A stretch of DNA of 64,000 nucleotides. Origin: Glycomyces sp. NRRL B-16210 (lineage in GTDB: Bacteria; Actinomycetota; Actinomycetes; Mycobacteriales; Micromonosporaceae). The notes below the pieces were generated by a model. It ran no database searches, was not told where the DNA came from, and worked only from the letters and a program-made list of their open reading frames with translations. This document shows, one piece after another, positions 17,871 through 32,871 of the stretch (the first letter of the stretch is position 1; every line of letters starts with the position of its first letter). Made by a program: the position numbers and the translations under genes. Where the stretch lies: the NCBI RefSeq assembly GCF_000719515.1, contig NZ_JOGR01000003.1, forward strand, positions 62,001 to 126,000. The letters are read 5' to 3'.

Positions 17871-18341
17871 CTACCAGCGGTAGTGCGCGAATGCCTTGTT
17901 GGAATCGGCCATCTTGTGCGTGTCCTCGCGCTTCTTGACCGCGGCGCCGAGGCCGTTCGAGGCGTCGAGGATCTCGTTCGTCAGACGCTCGACCATGCTC
18001 TTCTCGCGGCGGTCGCGGGAGTAGCCGACCAGCCAGCGCAGGCCGAGGGTCGTGGCGCGCTGCGGGCGCACGTCGACCGGGACCTGGTAGGTCGCGCCGC
18101 CGACGCGTCGGGAGCGGACCTCGAGGGTCGGCTTGACGTTGTCGAGGGCGCGCTTGAGGATCACCACGGGGTCGGAGTCGGCCTTCTTGCGGCAGTTCTC
18201 CAGGGCTTCGTAGACGATGCGCTCGGCGAGGCGGCGCTTGCCGTCCTTGAGGACCTTGTTGATGAGCTGGGTGACGAGCACCGAGTTGTAGACCGGGTCG
18301 GCGGTAAGCGGCCGGCGCGGCGCGGGACCTTTACGCGGCAT
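17871..18341 (-). CDS. rpsG: Ribosomal protein uS7 (S7)
   Basis: 16S 3'-domain assembly protein, 156 residues, starting MPRKGPAPRRPLTADPVYNS and ending ...NKAFAHYRW. ATG 18341 is two bases after the rpsL stop and is preceded by AGGAG inside rpsL. The longer frame upstream is shadow sequence of rpsL. Confidence 0.98.
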   Translation of the reverse strand: MPRKGPAPRRPLTADPVYNSVLVTQLINKVLKDGKRRLAERIVYEALENCRKKADSDPVVILKRALDNVKPTLEVRSRRVGGATYQVPVDVRPQRATTLGLRWLVGYSRDRREKSMVERLTNEILDASNGLGAAVKKREDTHKMADSNKAFAHYRW

Positions 18342-18343
18342 GC

Positions 18344-18715
18344 TTACTTCTCCTTCTTCGCGCCGTAGCGGCTGCGGGCCTGCTTGCGGTCGCGGACGCC
18401 CTGGGTGTCGAGCGCGCCGCGGATGATCTTGTAGCGGACGCCGGGGAGGTCGCGGACCCGACCGCCGCGGACGAGCACGATGGAGTGCTCCTGGAGGTTG
18501 TGGCCCACACCGGGGATGTAGGCGGTGACCTCGGTGCCGTTCATGAGGCGAACGCGGGCGACCTTGCGCATCGCGGAGTTCGGCTTCTTGGGCGTGGTGG
18601 TGTACACGCGAGTGCACACGCCACGGGCCTGCGGGCTGCCCTTCAGCGCGGGCGTCTTGGTTTTGCTGGACTTGACCTTGCGGCCGTTCCTGACCAGCTG
18701 CTGGATGGTTGGCAC
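18344..18715 (-). CDS. rpsL: Ribosomal protein uS12 (S12)
   Basis: Decoding-centre protein of 123 residues and target of streptomycin-resistance mutations. The start is GTG 18715, reading V/M-PTIQQLVRNGRK, with AGAGGGG about 9 bases upstream; the open frame continues to 18880 without homology. KTPALKGSPQARGVCTRV and VRGGRVRDLPGVRYK are present, with lysines at the usual streptomycin positions, so the allele looks like the sensitive type. Confidence 0.98.
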   Translation of the reverse strand: MPTIQQLVRNGRKVKSSKTKTPALKGSPQARGVCTRVYTTTPKKPNSAMRKVARVRLMNGTEVTAYIPGVGHNLQEHSIVLVRGGRVRDLPGVRYKIIRGALDTQGVRDRKQARSRYGAKKEK

Positions 18716-19133
18716 TAAGCCGACCCCTCTCAACATCTCGAGTGGTTGCGTATTCCTGTCCTTGCGGCGCCATCTGTTCACCCGCGCGCGAACCGGGCCC
18801 GCGAAGGCCTGGCTCAACGGCGTGGGATCCCGTCCCCCGCGTTCGGGCGTGTCGCGTCTCTCCGGACCCATACCGGCCACATCGGCAGACCGAAGTCCGC
18901 CGTTCAGGCTGGTTCAGACGCGTTCGTGAATCGCTCTCGAAGGAGATTGACTATCGCAGTCAATATTCACGAAGCCCCCAGTGCGAGGGATGCGTGCCGA
19001 TGACGCCAACTGGCGGGACCTGAATCCCGACACCTTGCAGGCACGCAACCTGGCCTGGCTCTCACGGGGACCGAGCTGCCGGAGTTGACAGGGCCACCAT
19101 GCCGCTCAAAGCGGTGTCCAGGCGCAAGGGAGA
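18716..19133 (-). promoter_or_regulatory. Long 5' leader of the str operon
   Basis: This stretch between the rpsL start and the promoter at 19134-19162 has no credible gene. If transcribed from that promoter it is a leader of about 412 bases. The clearest element is ATTGACT-atcgc-AGTCAAT at 18946-18964, a perfect 7-bp inverted repeat in an AT-richer patch, which could be an operator or a hairpin. The rest is GC-rich with no recognised riboswitch. Confidence 0.4.
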
Positions 19134-19162
19134 AGCCTACCTACCCTAACGAGCGGGGTCAA
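19134..19162 (-). promoter_or_regulatory. Sigma-A-type promoter for the str operon
   Basis: Minus strand: TTGACC (19157-19162), a 17-base spacer and TAGGCT (19134-19139), a very typical actinobacterial housekeeping pair. Start near 19127, about 412 bases from rpsL. Confidence 0.7.
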
Positions 19163-19339
19163 AGCCGTTTTCGCGCCGCGGGGCATCCGTGGCAAGTGTC
19201 ACGGAAAGCGGGGCGAGAGGCGTTGACCTGTTCGTTCGGTGCGGTAGACACACCGTGGACCATCTTAGCTCGCGGAACGGGGCCCGTTTGAGGGGGATGC
19301 CCTGTCGGAGGCCCTGTTCACCATGGGTTCGCCCGGGGG

Positions 19340-19687
19340 TCACGCCGAGTGGGCGACGTCGCCGCCGTAGGTGGGGGCGCCGGCGTGGCGGGCGAGGCCG
19401 ATCACCCAGACGAGCAGGGCGGCGAGGATCACGGCGGCGGTGATGAGCAGGGCGATGCGGGAGAGGCGGCGGACGGAGGCGAGCTGGGAGGCGCCGAGGA
19501 GGAAGCCTTCGGAGGCACGGATATCGGCTTCGGCCTGGCGGGCGAGCATGAGGGCGATCAGGGCGGGGATGGCGCCGCCGATGAAGGGCGACAAGGCGAC
19601 GGCCACTCCGGCGAGCAGCCGGGCGGCCACGAGCTTGGTCGACTCCACCGGCTCCGGATCATCCGGATGCCGAACCCCGCGCTGCAT
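19340..19687 (-). CDS. Small membrane protein of unknown function
   Basis: A 115-residue protein with about two or three hydrophobic segments: one around LLAGVAVALSPFIGGAIPAL (a hairpin broken by Pro and Gly) and one near the C-terminus (LLITAAVILAALLVWVIGLA), joined by a charged stretch, LARQAEADIRASEGFLLGA. I recall similar proteins in other actinobacteria but can name no function. ATG 19687 is preferred because the protein-like composition starts there; an in-frame start at 19750 would add 21 residues. It is isolated between the str promoter region and the toxin-antitoxin patch. Confidence 0.65.
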   Translation of the reverse strand: MQRGVRHPDDPEPVESTKLVAARLLAGVAVALSPFIGGAIPALIALMLARQAEADIRASEGFLLGASQLASVRRLSRIALLITAAVILAALLVWVIGLARHAGAPTYGGDVAHSA

Positions 19688-19811
19688 CTGAACCACCCGC
19701 CCATCGTAGGCCGTTGCGGCGAGCACCACACCGACACACCTTCGACGCATCCTCGCAAATCCTCCAGTCGAGTTGCCCGATCAGGTAGCAATTACAGGTA
19801 TGATCACAAGT

Positions 19812-20042
19812 ATGAAAGTGAGCCTGAGCATTCCCGACGAGGACATCCGCTTCCTCGACAACTTCGCCAAGGCGCACGGCATCCGCTCCCGATCCGCCGC
19901 GGTCCAGCACAGCATCGCGCTGTTGCGCGAGGCGGAGCTCGGCGACCAGTACGAAGCCGCTTGGGATGAGTGGTACGCCAGCGAGGACGCCGCACTCTGG
20001 GACTCCATCACCGGTGATGGGATGACCGATGCGGAGGGGTGA
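19812..20042 (+). CDS. Ribbon-helix-helix antitoxin (MazE-like)
   Basis: Likely antitoxin of the adjacent MazF-type toxin. Its 76 residues begin with a ribbon-helix-helix domain (VSLSIPDEDIRFLDNFAKAH...SRSAAVQHSI) that should bind its own promoter as a dimer. The acidic tail (YEAAWDEWYASEDAALW) would occupy the toxin. The start is either ATG 19812, exactly 7 bases after a TATGAT -10-like box and so leaderless, or ATG 19800. The last 14 bases overlap the toxin gene. Confidence 0.8.
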   Translation: MKVSLSIPDEDIRFLDNFAKAHGIRSRSAAVQHSIALLREAELGDQYEAAWDEWYASEDAALWDSITGDGMTDAEG

Positions 20043-20379
20043 CATCTACCTGGTCGACTTCGAGCCGGCGCGCGGTTCGGAGGCGAACAAGGTCCGCCCG
20101 GCGATCATCGTCACCAACGATCACGCGAATCGCCGCGCCGAACAACTCGGCCGCGGCATTCTCGCGGTGGTGCCGACGACGACGAACACCAAGAAGATCT
20201 ACCCGTTCCATGTCCTGCTGCCCGCTGAGCGCAGCGGCCTCGATCACGACTCGAAAGCGCAGGCCGAACTGCTCAAGGCGGCCGACGTCGAGCGAATCTA
20301 CAACCGCGTCGGATCGATCGACGCCGAGCTGCTCGCCCAACTCGACGACGCCATCCGCGTCCATCTCGACTTGCGCTAG
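20029..20379 (+). CDS. mazF: MazF/PemK-family endoribonuclease toxin
   Basis: Predicted mRNA interferase of 116 residues with the family pattern MRRGDIYLVDFEPARGSEAN, KVRPAIIVTND and a central VVPTTTN. It overlaps the antitoxin gene by 14 bases, so the two are translated together. Its stop overlaps the stop of the convergent FitA-like gene by four bases. The pair sits between rpoC and the str operon, an unusual place for a toxin-antitoxin module. Confidence 0.9.
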   Translation: MRRGDIYLVDFEPARGSEANKVRPAIIVTNDHANRRAEQLGRGILAVVPTTTNTKKIYPFHVLLPAERSGLDHDSKAQAELLKAADVERIYNRVGSIDAELLAQLDDAIRVHLDLR

Positions 20380-20552
20380 CCCCCGTCCGCCTCCCCGGAC
20401 CGATTCCGCTTCGCGATCTCCTGTCTGCGGCGTGCCGCTTCCACGAAGAGCGACAGCAGATAATCCTGCAAGGACTGGCTGCGGCGCTCCGCTTCGGCCA
20501 CGAGCGCGTCGTGGACTTCGATCGGAACATCACGGATCTCGACGGTCACCAT
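20376..20552 (-). CDS. Orphan FitA/VapB-like ribbon-helix-helix antitoxin
   Basis: A 58-residue protein (from ATG 20552; GTG 20558 adds two residues) whose start VTVEIRDVPIEVHDALVAEA and SQSLQDYLLSLF match the FitA/VapB antitoxin DNA-binding domain. Normally a PIN-domain toxin follows at once; here the gene runs into mazF from the opposite strand, and no PIN protein is present. It is either a leftover antitoxin or a stand-alone regulator. A 19-bp dyad sits at its start codon. Confidence 0.7.
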   Translation of the reverse strand: MVTVEIRDVPIEVHDALVAEAERRSQSLQDYLLSLFVEAARRRQEIAKRNRSGEADGG

Positions 20553-20568
20553 GTACACGTTCTACATG
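20550..20568. promoter_or_regulatory. Dyad over the FitA-like antitoxin start
   Basis: CATGTA-N7-TACATG is a perfect 6-bp inverted repeat with a 7-base centre, covering the start of the FitA-like gene. This is where such antitoxins bind to repress themselves; binding here is inferred. Confidence 0.5.
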
Positions 20569-20596
20569 CGCATGACGGCTCCGCCGCTGTGAAACG

Positions 20597-20635
20597 CCGG
20601 TGGGCCGGTGGCGCTTCGCGCCACCGGCCCACCGG
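20597..20635. terminator. Terminator after rpoC
   Basis: A perfect 18-bp stem (20597-20614 with 20618-20635) with a 3-base loop lies 40 bases beyond the rpoC stop. It is followed by TTTC on the plus side and CGTTTC on the minus side, so it may stop transcription from both directions. Confidence 0.8.
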
Positions 20636-20674
20636 TTTCTTCGTGCCGTCGGGAATCGGCAGGGTGTTGCTTTT

Positions 20675-24559
<3,885 letters not shown>

Positions 24560-24647
24560 TGAACTCTTCTTCCCCTTGATGCTTCTTTAAGGATGGATGA
24601 GACGTTGGGGAGGGCGACGGTCTGGGGACCGCCGCCCTCACTCGACG

Positions 24648-28079
<3,432 letters not shown>

Positions 28080-28290
28080 GATTCGTCCTTCCGAGGACCT
28101 GAGTGTTACGACGGCCGGCGCATGCCACAGTCACCGCATCAATGCGGGATCGACGAGAACAGCCGGAGACGGGCAGCGAGTCGAGCGGTCAAGCCAGCAT
28201 GGCATTGAACGTCGGTCGATAGCCTGGAATCCCCACCGTCCACGACCCTCACCGCGTCAAGAAGGCGTGAAGGAGGCAGCGCAAATTAAT

Positions 28291-28320
28291 ACCCTAGCGT
28301 AAGCTCCGGCCGACTGTCAA
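28291..28320 (-). promoter_or_regulatory. Sigma-A-type promoter for rpoBC
   Basis: Minus strand: TTGACA (28315-28320), 18 bases, TAGGGT (28291-28296). It is a consensus -35 and is followed by an AT-rich start region (TATTAATTTG). It makes a leader of about 205 bases before rpoB. Confidence 0.8.
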
Positions 28321-28965
28321 CCGCCCCACCGCGTGGTGGGGTACGTGGTGACGACAATCTCTCCCGCTGCCGAAGTTCCTCCAGTAAACACTGCTCGATC
28401 CGCGGGCTCGCACGCTTTGCCCGGACCGTCCTGCCTCCGGGCCGCGATCGCGGCCCGTGCGCCCGCCCGCGGAGCCGGGACGGTGCCCGCCACTGCTGAA
28501 CGTAGCGCGCGCCACGCAGTGGCGCTTGAGGAACTAGTTTGCAGGATCAAGTCACACTTCGTCAAGTCAGGCGTCTAATTCGCCCGGATGCGCCCCTTCG
28601 GCCCCGACGCCGGAACCGGGGCCGGCGCGGGCCTCGGGAACGGGCCGGCGGGCAGGCGATCCGCAGCGCAATGCGGCCGTGACCGGACACGGAGCGACCG
28701 AGCGGCGGCGGGCGCGCGGGGGCAGGGAAGGGCCCGGGGATCGCCGGGCCCGGGCGTGTCGCGGCGGAGGTTCGTGTTCGGTCGCCGACGCTGCGTGGCG
28801 GTGCGTTGGCGGTTCAGTGCTTGATGGTTCGGTGCTCGGTGGTTCGGTGCGGGTGCGGGACGCCGTCGCGTCGCCTGCCGTCGGCCCGGGCCGCTCTCGC
28901 GGACCGGGCCCGACCGCATCGCGGCGTCCCGCCCTCGCACTGCCGGCGGCCCTCGCGGAACCGCC
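28321..28965. other. Non-coding spacer between rpoB promoter and lipoprotein gene
   Basis: No credible gene is present. Elements seen are a perfect 20-bp palindrome at 28438-28457 (CGGGCCGCGA/TCGCGGCCCG), a GCCACTGC...GCAGTGGC dyad near 28488-28527, a hairpin GGGCCCGG/CCGGGCCC at 28730-28751 that could end transcription of the lipoprotein gene, and the 15-bp repeats listed separately. Confidence 0.6.
28811..28855. repeat. Three tandem imperfect 15-bp repeats
   Basis: Three consecutive units share GGTTC(A/G)GTGC at their start: GGTTCAGTGCTTGAT, GGTTCGGTGCTCGGT and GGTTCGGTGCGGGTG. They lie in the spacer downstream of the lipoprotein gene at 28966. There are too few units and no spacers, so this is a short tandem duplication and not a CRISPR array. 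Confidence 0.65.
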
Positions 28966-30222
28966 TCATCGGTACAACGAGCGGGCGCCGCGAAGGTGAC
29001 GCGCGCTCAAGGCTCCGGATCTTAAGGAGCCGATCAGTTCCTGGGACTTGGCGAGGGCCTCGCGGATCTGCTCCTGCCAGGCGTAGAGCTCGGGCTCGAT
29101 CGACTGGTAGTACTCGAGGTGCACCGCCTCCCACTGGGCCGGGGACGTCTCGCGCAGCCCGCTCTCGTCGCCGCACTCGACGAAGTCGACCGCGACCCCG
29201 GTCTCGTACTGGCGCAGGCCTTCGAAGTCGGAGGGGAGGTCCGAGGGCGGGGCGGGGACCCCTTCGGTGTAGTCGGCGCCGTCGCTGGAGGTCCACTGCC
29301 CGGAGTAGACGCCCGTGAAGTAGGCCCAGATGCTGAGGTCGCCGAGTTCGGAGAACTCCCATTCGCCCCGGCCGCGGTCGATGAGGCAGTCGACGAACGC
29401 GGACTCCTCGTCGGCGACGCGTTCGCGGTAGGTCGGGACGACCTGGGCCCAGCCCTCGCCTTCGAATTCGGGCGAGGAGGGGCGCCCGGTCCACCGGGAG
29501 CTGCCCGTCTCCTCGTCGATCACGAGTTCGGGCTCGCCGTAGAGGGACTCGACCATCTCGAGATAGCAGCCGCCCGGGGCGGGCGTGGTCCGGATCCCGT
29601 CCTCGTCGCGGTACTGCGCTTCGAGCTCCTCGTCGGCGAGGCCCTGCCAGACGGCGTACTCCTCGCCGCCGTAGGCGATGTACCAGGCGAGCCGGTCATC
29701 GGGCGAGAGCGCGTCGAATGCCGAGTTGTCGATCGGGTCCGAGTCGCCCATGGGGCCGCCGGACTCGGGCGAGCCGTCGAAGCCCTCCGAGTCCCCGGAC
29801 CGGCGGGACTCGCGGTATTCGTCGTAGTCGGGCGCTTCCATGCCCTCCGCGGTGTCGGCCCAGGCGCCGAAGCCCCACTTCGCCGCGATGTCGGGCTCGG
29901 GGAAGAGGCCCTCGATGGGGTCGCCGATCGCGAGCGAATCGGCCTCGTAGCCGCCGATCTCCATGATCGTGAACCGGTCGTGGACGGTGAACCCCCGGTC
30001 CTCCAGGCACTGGGTGAGGATCCGGTTCTCGGCGGCCACCAGTTCGCGGACGAGCCGGCCGGACTCGTTCAGCAGGCCCAGCAGGTCGGTCTCGGTCTGC
30101 TCCTGCGAGGTGCCCGCGCCGCTTCCCTCCGTGCCGTCCTCGTCCGAGGCGGTGCACGCCGCCGAGGCGGCGAGCGCCGCGGCGAGCGCGACCGCCCCGA
30201 TGCTTCTGTTCCACTGTGTCAT
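28966..30222 (-). CDS. Predicted lipoprotein, paralogue A of a five-cysteine family
   Basis: A 418-residue exported protein of no family I recognise. A signal peptide ends in ASAAC, making C23 the likely lipid-bearing residue, although the lipobox is weaker than in its neighbour. After a Ser/Gly/Glu linker, four cysteines (72, 219, 279, 350) match those of the protein at 30421-31671. Shared blocks include QCLEDRGFTVHD, PGGCYLEMVESLYGEPELV and FVDCLIDRG. ATG 30222 has GAGAGAAG upstream and lies about 35 bases after an ECF-type promoter. Unlike its paralogue it has a basic tail of about 17 residues. Function unknown; location between rpoB and rplL is unexpected. Confidence 0.85.
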   Translation of the reverse strand: MTQWNRSIGAVALAAALAASAACTASDEDGTEGSGAGTSQEQTETDLLGLLNESGRLVRELVAAENRILTQCLEDRGFTVHDRFTIMEIGGYEADSLAIGDPIEGLFPEPDIAAKWGFGAWADTAEGMEAPDYDEYRESRRSGDSEGFDGSPESGGPMGDSDPIDNSAFDALSPDDRLAWYIAYGGEEYAVWQGLADEELEAQYRDEDGIRTTPAPGGCYLEMVESLYGEPELVIDEETGSSRWTGRPSSPEFEGEGWAQVVPTYRERVADEESAFVDCLIDRGRGEWEFSELGDLSIWAYFTGVYSGQWTSSDGADYTEGVPAPPSDLPSDFEGLRQYETGVAVDFVECGDESGLRETSPAQWEAVHLEYYQSIEPELYAWQEQIREALAKSQELIGSLRSGALSARHLRGARSLYR

Positions 30223-30263
30223 TTCGCTTCTCTCACTGACGGGGGTCGAGCGTTCTCCCCGTA

Positions 30264-30290
30264 GACGACTCGGGCCGATCGATCCGTTGC
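30264..30290 (-). promoter_or_regulatory. ECF-sigma-type promoter, lipoprotein A
   Basis: Minus strand: GCAAC (30286-30290), 18 bases, CGTC (30264-30267), placed about 42 bases before the start codon. The same boxes, spacing and flanking letters (TGCAACG-ATCG, CGTCT, AGAAC) precede the paralogue at 31712-31738. GCAAC/CGTC pairs are typical of ECF sigma factors. Confidence 0.65.
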
Positions 30291-30420
30291 AACCGGGACC
30301 CGAGGTTCCGCCCGTCCGTGCGGGGCCGGGCACGGGGAAGCCCGGGCCGCACCCCATCTGCGCGACCCGGGCCCATTACCCCGATAGAGGGTGGCTGTTG
30401 CGTGCTCGGCGGTCCCCCGC

Positions 30421-31671
30421 TCAGGCGTCCAGGAGCTCCTGGGCCTTGGAGAGGTACTCGTTCATGTCCTGCTGCCAGCTGTAGGTGTCCTCTTCGATGG
30501 CCTTGTAGGCCTCGAAGTGGAGCTCCTTGTAGGCCTTCTCGGAGGCCTCGGCGTAACCGGTCTGATCGCCGCAGTCGGCGAAGTCCTGGGCGGTCTGGAT
30601 CTCGAAGGCCTTCCACTCCTCGTAGGAGTCGCCGACGTCGTCGGGGACCGGCGGGACGTCGACGCTGGAGTCGCCCCACATCATCCGCTCCTGCTCGAAG
30701 TCGCTGGCGTTCTGGTAGTAGATCTCGGCGAAGAACTCCCAGATGGGCAGGCCGTTGTACTCGTCGAACTCCCAGTCCTCCAAGCCCTTCTCGGCGAGGC
30801 AGTCGAGGAACTCGTACTGGAGGTCGGCCATGGAGTCGGTGTAGCCGAACTCGATGTCCTCCCACATGGACTCCTGGTTCTCGGCGGGGTTCTGGGGACG
30901 GTAGGTCCAGTAGGAGTACGAGCTGCTCTCGCCCTCGCCCTCCCAGGTCTCCTCGACCAGGCGCGGCTCGCCGTAGAGGGCCTCGATCATCTCGAGCTGG
31001 CAGCCGCCCGGCTTGGGCTCCTCCCAGGACTCCTCCTCGAAGTCGATCTCGCCTTCGGGGAGTTCGCCCTCGGGAAGCTCCTCCTCGTCGAACTCCTCGC
31101 CCTCGGAGTAGTCGCCCTCGAAGCCCTCGACCCACTCGGACTCGGTGCCGTAGGCCATCTCCACGTACTCCGCGCCCTGGTAGGCGACGTACCAGGCGTA
31201 CTGCTCGGCGGGGGGCAGCGCCTCGAACTCGGAGTTGTCGGGGTCCTCCCAGCCGTCGTCCTCCCACTTCTCCTCCTGGGAGGCGTAGTAGTCCTCCGCG
31301 GAAGGGTCCTCCCAGCCGTCGGGGCTGTTCGCCCACTGCCCGAAGCCGTACTCCGCGGCCTCCTCGGGATCGATGAGGAACTGCTCGTGGGGGTAGTAGG
31401 AGGTGAGCGAGTCCACCTTGGGCGACTGGTACGCCATCATCGACCACGCGTCGTGAACGGTGAAGCCCTCGTCCTCGAGGCAGTTCTGGACGATGCGGAA
31501 CTCGGCGGCCATGAGCTCGCCCTCGATCCGGAAGCTCTCGTTGAGCATCGCGACGAGGCGGTCCTCCTCGGACTCCGGCTCCTCGCCTCCGATGCCGAGC
31601 ATGCCGCAGCCGCTCGTGAGTACGAGTACGGCCGCCGCGCCGATTCCGGCGGCCCCTCTCAATGCGGGCAT
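30421..31671 (-). CDS. Predicted lipoprotein, paralogue B, strongly acidic
   Basis: A 416-residue protein with a clear lipobox, LTSGC (C22). It shares conserved cysteines 64, 224, 291 and 367 with the neighbour, and long blocks such as CLEDEGFTVHD, EQYAWYVAYQGAEY, PGGCQLEMIEALYGEP, FLDCLAEKGLEDWEF and QDFADCGDQTGY. A middle insert (about 185-220) is almost purely Glu/Asp with EELPEGELPEGE repeats. Aromatic and acidic residues dominate throughout, suggesting a cation- or cationic-peptide-binding surface; that is a guess. Not a family I can name. ATG 31671 has AAGGAG upstream and an ECF-type promoter about 41 bases away. Confidence 0.87.
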   Translation of the reverse strand: MPALRGAAGIGAAAVLVLTSGCGMLGIGGEEPESEEDRLVAMLNESFRIEGELMAAEFRIVQNCLEDEGFTVHDAWSMMAYQSPKVDSLTSYYPHEQFLIDPEEAAEYGFGQWANSPDGWEDPSAEDYYASQEEKWEDDGWEDPDNSEFEALPPAEQYAWYVAYQGAEYVEMAYGTESEWVEGFEGDYSEGEEFDEEELPEGELPEGEIDFEEESWEEPKPGGCQLEMIEALYGEPRLVEETWEGEGESSSYSYWTYRPQNPAENQESMWEDIEFGYTDSMADLQYEFLDCLAEKGLEDWEFDEYNGLPIWEFFAEIYYQNASDFEQERMMWGDSSVDVPPVPDDVGDSYEEWKAFEIQTAQDFADCGDQTGYAEASEKAYKELHFEAYKAIEEDTYSWQQDMNEYLSKAQELLDA

Positions 31672-31711
31672 CGTCCATCTCCTTGCGTGTCGGGGGGTGT
31701 TCTAACCGCAA

Positions 31712-31738
31712 GACGTGGCGGCCGCGCCGATTCGTTGC
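31712..31738 (-). promoter_or_regulatory. ECF-sigma-type promoter, lipoprotein B
   Basis: Minus strand: GCAAC (31734-31738), 18 bases, CGTC (31712-31715). The same boxes and distance to the start are found upstream of lipoprotein A, so both genes are probably in one regulon. Confidence 0.65.
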
Positions 31739-31837
31739 AGCCGAGGGCGAATCTTCTCAGAAATATCCCCGGACGAGCCCATCGAGACCGTTTCGTTCCC
31801 TTGCGGCGGTGGGAGATCGGGAGGCGGATACGACGAG

Positions 31838-31875
31838 ACCGGGCCCGCGCCGCCTGTCGGCGGTGCGGGCCCGGT
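31838..31875 (-). terminator. Terminator after rplL
   Basis: A 17-bp stem with one mismatch (31838-31854 with 31859-31875) and a 4-base loop begins 46 bases past the rplL stop. No T-tract. Confidence 0.7.
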
Positions 31876-31920
31876 CCGGCGGCGCGAGGCCCGAGGGCCC
31901 CGGCGTCGCCGCGTTCGCGA

Positions 31921-32298
31921 CTACTTGAGGGAGACGCTGGCGCCGGCGCCCTCGAGGGCTTCCTTCGCCTTGTCCGCGTCTTCCTTCTTCGCGCCTTCGA
32001 GGACGGCCTTGGGGGCGCTCTCGACGAGCTCCTTGGCTTCCTTCAGGCCGAGGCCGGTCAGGGCGCGGACTTCCTTGATGACCTTGATCTTCGACTCGCC
32101 GGCCGAGTCCAGGACGACGTCGAAGGTGTCCTTCTCGACAGCGGCTTCCTCGCCGCCGGCGGCGGGGGCGGCGACGGCGACCGCAGCGGCGGCGGAGACG
32201 TCGAACTCCTCCTCGAACGCCTTGACGAACTCGGAGACCTCGAGGAGGGTCATCTCCTTGAAAGCGTCGAGCAGTTCCGTGGTGGACAGCTTGGCCAT
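31921..32298 (-). CDS. rplL: Ribosomal protein bL12 (L7/L12)
   Basis: Stalk protein that recruits translation GTPases, 125 residues. It has the N-terminal dimer part, an Ala/Val hinge (AAAAVAVAAPAAGGEEAAVE) and the C-terminal domain with KTFDVVL-like KDTFDVVLDS and GLGLKEAKELVE. It follows rplJ by 36 bases. Confidence 0.98.
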   Translation of the reverse strand: MAKLSTTELLDAFKEMTLLEVSEFVKAFEEEFDVSAAAAVAVAAPAAGGEEAAVEKDTFDVVLDSAGESKIKVIKEVRALTGLGLKEAKELVESAPKAVLEGAKKEDADKAKEALEGAGASVSLK

Positions 32299-32334
32299 GG
32301 TGGTTCCTTTCTTTAAAGTCTCGGGCCAGCGGGG

Positions 32335-32871
32335 CTATTCCCCACTCGCCGCTTTCTTGTCCTGCAGAGCCGTACCGAGCCGGGCCACCTGCGAGGCAGG
32401 GGCGGCGAGCACGGAGGCGGTCTTCTGCGCAGTGGCCTTGAGCGCGCCGGCGAGCTTGGCCAGGAGCACTTCGCGCGACTCGAGGTCGGCGAGCCTGGTG
32501 ATCTCATCGACGGAGAGGGCCTTGCCCTCCATGTATCCGCCCTTGATGACCAGGGATTCGTGCGTCTTGGCGAAGTTGCGCAGGCCCTTGGCGGCTTCCA
32601 CCGGGTCGCCTTCGATGAAGGTGATCGCGGTGGGACCGGTGAACAGGTCGTCCAGACCGGTCACGCCGGCCTGGTTGGCGGCACGCTTGGCGAGGGTGTT
32701 CTTGGCGACGCGGTAACGCGTTCCCTCGCCGAGGGAACGCCGCAGCTCGCGGAGCTCTGCAACGGTCAGTCCGCGGTACTCGGTGAGCACTGCGGCGGTC
32801 GCGTTGGAGAAGTCGTCGGCGAGTTCGGCGATGGCGGTCTGCTTACCCGCCGGGTATTCCCGTTCAGCCAT
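32335..32871 (-). CDS. rplJ: Ribosomal protein uL10 (L10)
   Basis: Stalk base protein that anchors L12, 178 residues from ATG 32871, which has a strong AAAGGAGGG. TEYRGLTVAELRELRRSLGE and RVAKNTLAKRA are typical. The upstream leader may carry L10 autoregulation. An upstream in-frame start at 32904 lacks support. Confidence 0.97.
   Translation of the reverse strand: MAEREYPAGKQTAIAELADDFSNATAAVLTEYRGLTVAELRELRRSLGEGTRYRVAKNTLAKRAANQAGVTGLDDLFTGPTAITFIEGDPVEAAKGLRNFAKTHESLVIKGGYMEGKALSVDEITRLADLESREVLLAKLAGALKATAQKTASVLAAPASQVARLGTALQDKKAASGE

Noticed and set aside
19085..19262. Plus-strand TTGACA at 19085 and TTGACC at about 19222 as promoters
   Set aside because: Neither leads to a plus-strand gene within 500 bases, and the first has no matching -10.
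28811..28855. Short repeats considered as a CRISPR array
   Set aside because: Only three direct 15-bp units with no spacers and no cas genes nearby.
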